From assembly GCA_018401055.1 (NCBI GenBank), contig JAGYLB010000116.1, positions 1 to 5,128 on the forward strand: a DNA stretch of 5,128 nucleotides, written 5' to 3'. The DNA is from Roseicyclus sp. (GTDB lineage Bacteria > Pseudomonadota > Alphaproteobacteria > Rhodobacterales > Rhodobacteraceae). Positions 1 to 5,128 of the stretch are shown one piece after another. The translations under genes and the position numbers were made by a program. The notes under the pieces were generated by a model that saw only the letters and a list, made by a program, of their open reading frames with translations, was not told where the DNA came from and did not search any database. Numbering within the stretch: position 1 is the stretch's first letter; the number at the start of each line of letters is the position of its first letter.

Positions 1-489
1 CACCGGCACTTGGCCGATTTCTCCCTGTGCGGGATGGGCCGTAGATGCCACGCTTTCGGCCCCGGCAAGAGTCTTGTGCTGGGAAATGGCAGGCCTTGAG
101 TCCGAAGGGGCGCGCAGGGCCTGCGCCACGCGGATCATCGCGCAGGGCTGGGGGGTGTTGGCTGTGCGGACGATGATTGGTGTTCGGCCATTTGCCGCTC
201 GTCGGGTGCTCAGGCGCCTCGCCGCGGCTTTTGCTTTGCTCCCGTTCGGACATCGCGCAGCATTGCCGATGGGTGACCTAATCGTCATGCGCCAGATGTC
301 CGACGATATCACCGCGTCTAGGGACGACCAGCTTCCGAAAGACGGCCCGCCGGAGGCATTCCTCACTGGGCCAAGGGCGGCCATTTCCCGCGGCCTTCCG
401 ATACAAACGCCGACGGCGCGTTTTGGGTGCAGCAAGCTGACGCAAGTGTGTATGCGGCGTGATCACGGCTTGGTCTATGCTATTACTGC
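1..489. other. Stretch without a supportable gene
   Basis: No recognisable protein, RNA gene or mobile element was found here on either strand. A plus-strand frame starting at base 1 stays open to a TGA at 97-99 and has fairly GC-rich third positions, so it could be the last 32 codons of a gene entering from the left, but the peptide is not recognisable. Another plus-strand frame stays open from base 2 to 517. Its third positions are not GC-biased as expected for a gene in this genome, and its product resembles nothing I know. Because the rest of the window is full of indels, a broken gene could be hidden here. The stretch presumably carries the promoter of the DUF3179 gene, but I cannot point to convincing -35 and -10 boxes. 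Confidence 0.4.
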
Positions 490-513
490 ATGTCCTCGCC
501 TGGATCTTCCGCC

Positions 514-1527
514 ATGACCCGAACCCGCATCCCGTCCAAACTGCCCTTCGGACCACGGCGGTTCTTTCTGCACGCTCTTGCCGTGCTCTCCCTGCCCGGC
601 CGCCGCACCACACCAGCACAGGTGAACCCGTTCGACGCCACTTGGCCGAACACCGATTTCCTCGCACCTCGGCATCGATCTCGCCGAGGTCATCTCGGGC
701 GGGCCTCCTCGCGACGGAATTCCCGCGATCCTTGCCCCCGAGTTCATCCGCGCTTCCAGCGAGACGCGGCTCAGCGACCGCGAGCCGGTAATGACCTATG
801 TGCCCGACAATGGCCCCGCGCGGGCCTATCCGATCCGCTACCTGATGTGGCATGAGGATCGTGAACGATGTGGTTGACGGTCGTCCCATCGCCGTCACCT
901 TCTGCCCGCTATGCAACACCGGCATGGTCTTCGACGGTCGGCTGGACGGGCAGACCCTGACCTTCGGCGTCTCCGGCCTGCTGCGTCATTCCGACATGAT
1001 CATGTATGATCACCAGACAGAAAGCTGGTGGCAGCAGGCGGTCGGAGAAGGCATTGCGGGCGAGATGACGGGCCGCGAACTGGACCAGCTTCCGGCCTGG
1101 ATGGAAAGCTGGGCGGCGTTTCGCGACGCTTACCCCGACGGGCTTGTCACCTGAATGCAGACCAAACTGGCGCCGTTCCTATGGCACGAACCCCTATCGC
1201 AACTACGACACAACGCGGCCCTTCCTCTATTCGGGCGAAGACCCGCCGCACGGCATTCCCCCGCTGGAACGCGTGGTCCGGGTCGGTGATCGGGCCTGGC
1301 CCTTGACGCGGCTTTCTCGCGAACGGACGATCACCGAGGCGGACGTGACGCTAAGCTGGGCAGAGGGGCAAGCCTCGGCGCTCGACACCGCAAACATCGG
1401 ACAGGGGCGCGAGGTGGGAAATGTCCGTGTCCGGGATGCCTGGGGCCGTGACGTTCGCGCCATGACATCCCTTTGCTTTCGCGTTTCCCGCCTTCCACCC
1501 CAGGGCCGCTGGATGCTCGGGAACTGA
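514..1527 (+). CDS. DUF3179 domain-containing protein, frameshifted as read
   Basis: Conceptual joining of frames gives a DUF3179 protein of about 337 residues, a normal length for the family, whose biochemical role is unknown. The N-terminus reads MTRTRIPSKLPFGPRRFFLH and continues into a hydrophobic stretch, suggesting an exported protein. Family landmarks follow in order: GIDLAEVISGGPPRDGIPAI (about 670-730), ARAYPIRYLMWHE, IVNDVVDGRP, the CPLCNT cysteine motif (codons 903-920), TFGVSGLLRHSDMIMYD, ESWWQQ, then RRSYGTNPYRNYD after 1160. The frame moves 1 to 2 near 660 (extra C), 2 to 0 near 856 (extra G), 0 to 1 near 1148-1170, and is disturbed again at about 1440-1500 before the stop at 1525-1527. 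The start is uncertain: no good Shine-Dalgarno precedes 514, and an in-frame ATG lies at 490. The C-terminal end is also less certain. It converges with gltX, 68 bp away. Confidence 0.85.
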
Positions 1528-1595
1528 TCAAGCCCATCGCTGCCGGCAGATCGGCGGCGTCTTGATCGCTCCATCGCACCCTTACGTCGCCCGCC

Positions 1596-2936
<1,341 letters not shown>

Positions 2937-2983
2937 TCAAGGTTGCTCTTTCACAGGCGGCGCATTTTGTCCATATCGGGGCC

Positions 2984-3391
2984 ATGATGGATTGGTCCGC
3001 CCTCACCCCCCCCGATCTGGAGGATTTCGACGCCATGGCCCTTGCGGCCCTTGCCGATCTGCCCGCGCCCTATGCGCAGGCCGCGCGCGCGGTGGCGATC
3101 CGGATCGAGGATTTCGCCACACCCGAGATGCTGGCCGATCTGGAGATCGACAACCCCTATGAGCTGACGGGGCTTTACGACGGCATCCCGATGACCGAGA
3201 AATCGGTGATGGACCAACCCCATGGCCCCGACACGATCTGGCTGTTCCGCCGCCCGATCCTTGAGGAATGGGCCGAGCGCGGGGATATCGCGCTTGGCGC
3301 GCTGGTGGCCCATGTGCTAGTGCATGAACTGGCGCATCATTTCGGCTGGTCCGATGACGATATCGCCGCAATCGACCGCTGGTGGGAGTGA
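2984..3391 (+). CDS. Metallopeptidase family protein (zincin-like, DUF1025/PF06262 type)
   Basis: This is an intact 135-residue small acidic protein, the only gene in the window that reads without a frame break. It carries the zinc-protease signature HELAH at residues 114-118 in the context VLVHELAHHFGWSDDD: His114 and His118 are expected zinc ligands, Glu115 the catalytic base, and an acidic residue in the following DDD the likely third ligand. The N-terminal half (PPDLEDFDAMALAALADLP) and the central ELTGLYDGIPMTEKS with WLFRRPILEEWA match the minimal zincin family placed in PF06262. No signal peptide is seen, so it is probably cytoplasmic. The substrate is unknown. Two consecutive ATGs (2984, 2987) can start it and only a weak GGGG precedes them. 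It is transcribed divergently from gltX across 62 bp that must hold both promoters. Confidence 0.9.
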   Translation: MMDWSALTPPDLEDFDAMALAALADLPAPYAQAARAVAIRIEDFATPEMLADLEIDNPYELTGLYDGIPMTEKSVMDQPHGPDTIWLFRRPILEEWAERGDIALGALVAHVLVHELAHHFGWSDDDIAAIDRWWE

Positions 3392-3417
3392 GGACCCGGT
3401 CCGCTGATAGGCGACAA

Positions 3418-3444
3418 TCGCTCCGGTGGAGCGACCCCGGGTCG
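3418..3444. repeat. Overlapping hairpins after the metallopeptidase gene
   Basis: TCGCTCC (3418-3424) and GGAGCGA (3428-3434) form a perfect 7-bp stem with a GGT loop. The right arm overlaps a second palindrome, CGACCC-C-GGGTCG (3432-3444), so the two folds exclude each other. The block begins 27 bp after the metallopeptidase stop and could act as its transcription terminator, although no T-tract follows. The sequence is seen directly; the function is inferred. Confidence 0.5.
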
Positions 3445-3485
3445 AACGGGCGGAGCAATCCCGGTCTTGCTGAAAGCAAATGATC

Positions 3486-3543
3486 GACCAAAATGGTCAC
3501 GCGGCTGTGACCCCGGTTTCCCCGGCCTTCATGCTGGGGTCAC
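3486..3543. repeat. Cluster of inverted repeats upstream of the hydrolase gene
   Basis: Three perfect symmetries share half-sites: GACCA-AAA-TGGTC (3486-3498), GGTCAC (3495-3500) with GTGACC (3507-3512), and GTGACCCC (3507-3514) with GGGGTCAC (3536-3543). GGTCAC/GTGACC therefore occurs three times within 50 bp, ending 30 bp before the start of the exported hydrolase gene. This could be an operator for a dimeric regulator or a set of alternative RNA stems. No T-tract supports a simple intrinsic terminator. Confidence 0.55.
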
Positions 3544-3560
3544 GCCCAGAGATGCAATCT

Positions 3561-3568
3561 GGAAGGAG
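3561..3568 (+). promoter_or_regulatory. Shine-Dalgarno of the hydrolase gene
   Basis: GGAAGGAG sits 5 nt before the ATG at 3574 and decides this start, which also places a twin-arginine leader at the N-terminus. Confidence 0.75.
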
Positions 3569-3573
3569 TTCCC

Positions 3574-4496
3574 ATGCTGACCCGCCGCCAGACCCTGGCC
3601 GCCAGCGCCGCCCCTGCCGCTTGCCGCCCTGCCGCTTGCCGCCATCGCCCCCGCTGCCCGCGCCGAGGCGCCCATGCTGGGGGCAAGCCTGCCGCCGATG
3701 CGCCGCTTCACGCTTGGGGATTTCGAGGTGACGACGATCCTGGCGGGCAGCGCCGCGCGAGGATCCGCAATCCATCTTCGGGATGAACGTCAGCGCCGAG
3801 GAATTCGCCCGCGTGAGCGCCGAGAATTTCCTGTCGACCGAGCAGGCGCAGTTCTTCTTCACCCCCACGGTGGTGAACACCGGGCAGGCGCTGGTGCTAT
3901 TCGACACCGGGCTGAACGCGGGCGGGACCATCGCGGCGCTGGCCGCGGCCGGCTGGCCCGAGCAGGTGGATCTGGTGGTCCTGACCCATATGCACGGCGA
4001 TCATATCGGCGGGCTGATGACCGAGGGCGCGCCGAGCTTTGCCAATGCGCGCTATGTCACGGGCCAGGCCGAATTCGACCATTGGGCGGGCGCGGGTAAT
4101 GACGGGTTCGAGGCCAATGTCCGCCCGCTGGCGGACCGGTTCACGTTCCTGAGCCCCGGGCAGGACGCGCTGTCAGGATCACGGCGCTGGAGGCCCTTTG
4201 GCCATGACTGCCCGGCCACATGGTCTACCGGATCGAGAGCGCGGGCGCGGGGCTGATGCTGTTTGCGGATCTGGCCAATCACCCGGTCTGGTCGCTGGCC
4301 CGCCCCGATTGGAGGTGCGTTTCGACGCCGACAAGGCCGCCGCCGCCGCCAGCCGTCGCCGCATCCTGGGCATGATCGCCGAGGAGCGCCTGCCGGCCAT
4401 CGGCTATCGCATGCCCTTCTCCGGCGCTTGGTTTCGTGGACCGCCGCGAGGACGGGTTCCGCTGGCGCGCCTGAAAGCGGCCAGTTGATGGGCTGA
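3574..4496 (+). CDS. MBL-fold metallo-hydrolase with Tat-type leader, frameshifted as read
   Basis: Reconstructed across frames this is a metallo-beta-lactamase-fold hydrolase of roughly 305 residues, exported to the periplasm. MLTRRQTLAAS gives a twin-arginine n-region, followed after a frame change near 3611-3614 (run of C) by a hydrophobic LPLAALPLAA core and an Ala-rich cleavage region (ARAEAP). The mature part contains FTLGDFEVTTILAGS, FFFTPTVVNTG, LVLFDTGLN and the zinc motif HMHGDH (3987-4004) in VVLTHMHGDHIGGL. A degraded GHTPGH-like motif lies near 4200-4222, then LMLFADLANHPVW with the likely metal-bridging Asp, and VRFDADKAAAAASRRRIL. Further frame changes occur near 3757, 4187-4215, 4313 (missing G) and 4428-4470. 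The end PESGQLMG with TGA at 4494-4496 fits the family's PxSxQL-like tail, but a stop at 4473 in another frame is possible. The substrate cannot be assigned; lactonases and other hydrolases share the fold. Confidence 0.87.
3614..3643 (+). repeat. 15-bp tandem duplication in the leader region
   Basis: CTGCCGCTTGCCGCC occurs twice in perfect tandem (3614-3628, 3629-3643) and encodes LPLAA-LPLAA in the hydrophobic core of the hydrolase leader when read in the corrected frame. Being a multiple of three, it changes only the leader length. Confidence 0.75.
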
Positions 4497-4508
4497 GGCC
4501 CACAGCCG

Positions 4509-4560
4509 GAGACCGGTTTCGTCGCGGGCCGGGAAGAAGCTGTCCTGTCATTCCGGTCTC
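4509..4560. repeat. Inverted repeat downstream of the hydrolase gene
   Basis: GAGACCGG (4509-4516) and CCGGTCTC (4553-4560) are perfect 8-bp inverted copies with a 36-nt spacer, starting 12 bp after the hydrolase stop. The right arm abuts and partly overlaps the 10-bp hairpin that follows. It could be part of a bidirectional end-of-transcript region between convergent genes; the function is inferred. Confidence 0.45.
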
Positions 4561-4581
4561 GGCTTGCCTGCGGCAAGCCGA
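4559..4581. terminator. Strong hairpin between convergent genes, possible terminator
   Basis: TCGGCTTGCC (4559-4568) and GGCAAGCCGA (4572-4581) form a perfect 10-bp stem with a TGC loop, 62 bp after the hydrolase stop. No T-run follows on either strand, so termination would be non-canonical. Its position between two converging genes fits a transcript end. Confidence 0.5.
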
Positions 4582-4584
4582 TCC

Positions 4585-4676
4585 GCCGGGGGCTCTGCTC
4601 CCGTATCGCCGGAGGCGGTCTTCCAGGGCAAGCCGGGGGGCTCTGCTCCCGTATCGCCGAGGAGGTCTTCAGGGCA
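4585..4676. repeat. Direct repeat of about 45 bp, two near-identical copies
   Basis: Copy A (4585-4630) and copy B (4632-4676) differ only by small indels and a substitution. Both begin GCCGGGGG, contain CTCTGCTCCCGTATCGCC and end in AGGGCA. A third, diverged start (GGGGCTCTGCCCC, 4682-4694) follows at once. The block lies in the intergenic space between two converging genes and looks like an extragenic repeat family rather than coding sequence. Confidence 0.7.
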
Positions 4677-4679
4677 GCG

Positions 4680-4723
4680 CTGGGGCTCTGCCCCCGGACC
4701 CCAGGTGTTGGAACAAGAAGAAG
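4680..4723. repeat. Extragenic GC-rich palindrome with TTGGAACAAGAAGAAG tail
   Basis: CTGGGG (4680-4685) pairs with CCCCAG (4699-4704), with an alternative small stem GGGGC-TCT-GCCCC (4682-4694). The sequence TTGGAACAAGAAGAAG (4708-4723) follows directly. From memory, a palindrome of this type joined to a GGAACAAGAAGAAG tail recurs after many genes in Rhodobacter and Paracoccus genomes. Here it starts 3 bp beyond the stop of the photolyase-type gene; on that gene's strand it reads as a CTTCTTCTTGTTCC tract followed by the hairpin. Confidence 0.55.
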
Positions 4724-4726
4724 GGA

Positions 4727-5128
4727 TCAAGAGGGTTTCGCCCCGGTCCATCCGGGCGAAGGAAATCCGGCGGCGCGCGCCAGGGGTGGTGCACGCGCTT
4801 GTCGGAGTCCATCTTGTCCCAGGAGGGTCGATACATCTGGGCCATGCGCGGGTTCCTGGCGAAGCGGTCGCGGTGGCGGTCCAGGAAGGCCCAGTAGGGG
4901 GCGTGAGAGGGGCAGGGCTCGGCCCCGGTTTTGGCGGCGACCGAATAGGCGCAAGACGCGCGAGTAGTCCACGGCCTATCTTGCCGCATTGATATTCGTG
5001 CCGCCCGAGACGCCGCGGGTTTGGAGCCGACCCACCCGCCATCGGCAGGTCCGGCTCATGCCTGATGACATTGGGGGCCTCGTCCCATTCATGGCGCGCA
5101 TCGGCATGAGACGGCGGAGTTCCATTCA
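4727..5128 (-). CDS. C-terminal part of FeS-type cryptochrome/photolyase family protein, partial and frameshifted
   Basis: The minus strand encodes the C-terminus of the iron-sulfur bacterial cryptochrome/photolyase family (deoxyribodipyrimidine photolyase-related, PF04244; relative of Agrobacterium PhrB, a (6-4) photolyase). These proteins bind FAD and a 4Fe-4S cluster and repair UV photoproducts in light or sense light. Landmarks in order are HEW..APNVI (5093-5064), a degraded DGGWVGSKP, GGTNIN (5005-4988), then SCAYSVAAKTGAEPCP with two of the cluster cysteines (4953-4951, 4914-4912), YWAFLDRHRDRFARNPRMAQ and WDKMDSDK. The first cysteine of the expected DYCxxC appears as DYS at an indel. 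Frame changes fall near 5060, 5030-5045, 4955-4985 and 4745-4800. The tail ends at a TGA at 4729-4727. Its start and FAD-binding core lie outside the window. Confidence 0.8.

Noticed and set aside
405..424. Possible small terminator, CGCCG-A-CGGCG followed by CGTTTT
   Set aside because: The stem is only 5 bp with a 1-nt loop, and no upstream gene is established, so a terminator call is not supported.
74..517. Plus-strand open frame of 147 codons at the left end
   Set aside because: There is no Shine-Dalgarno, no recognisable motif and no third-position GC bias; long open frames are common by chance in GC-rich DNA.
278..925. Minus-strand open frame of 215 codons opposite the DUF3179 gene
   Set aside because: It overlaps recognisable DUF3179 coding sequence antisense, and its translation is an Arg-rich shadow with no family motifs.
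4585..4676. CRISPR-like array
   Set aside because: There are only two full copies, directly adjacent with no spacers of regular length, and no cas genes nearby.
4564..4992. Plus-strand frame with repeated GGSAPVSP peptides
   Set aside because: The repetition comes from the intergenic 45-bp direct repeat, and the rest is antisense to the photolyase-type gene.

Overview
The window is GC-rich DNA that looks like a Rhodobacteraceae genome, probably Paracoccus or a close relative. This is inferred from the encoded proteins (a 441-residue type of glutamyl-tRNA synthetase, a DUF3179 protein, an iron-sulfur bacterial cryptochrome/photolyase) and from a 3' intergenic motif, TTGGAACAAGAAGAAG, that I recall from this family. 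No database search was run.

Layout: positions 1-489 hold no gene I can support. A DUF3179 protein runs rightward (about 514-1527). It converges on gltX, which runs leftward (2921-1596). A 62-bp divergent gap separates gltX from a small intact zincin-like metallopeptidase (2984-3391, rightward). After a 182-bp gap rich in inverted repeats comes an exported metallo-beta-lactamase-fold hydrolase with a Tat-type leader (3574-4496, rightward). A 230-bp convergent gap with strong hairpins and a 45-bp direct repeat follows. The window ends inside the C-terminal part of a FeS-type photolyase/cryptochrome on the minus strand (5128-4727, start outside the window).

The dominant oddity is that four of the five genes are broken by many single-base insertions and deletions, often in homopolymer runs, while the motifs on either side stay well conserved. 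gltX alone needs about eight frame corrections, yet its overall span is exactly a whole number of codons for a normal protein. I read this mainly as poor base calling (uncorrected long read or low-coverage assembly) rather than biological decay, because all the genes are affected in the same way. Only the 408-bp metallopeptidase reads cleanly. Products below are therefore described as reconstructed across frames.

The genes do not form a recognisable pathway. They look like ordinary chromosomal neighbours: a housekeeping aminoacylation enzyme, a small peptidase, an exported hydrolase, a DUF3179 protein and a light-dependent DNA repair enzyme. I see no convincing new multi-gene system. The most informative non-coding parts are the inverted-repeat cluster before the hydrolase gene and the repeat/hairpin block after it.
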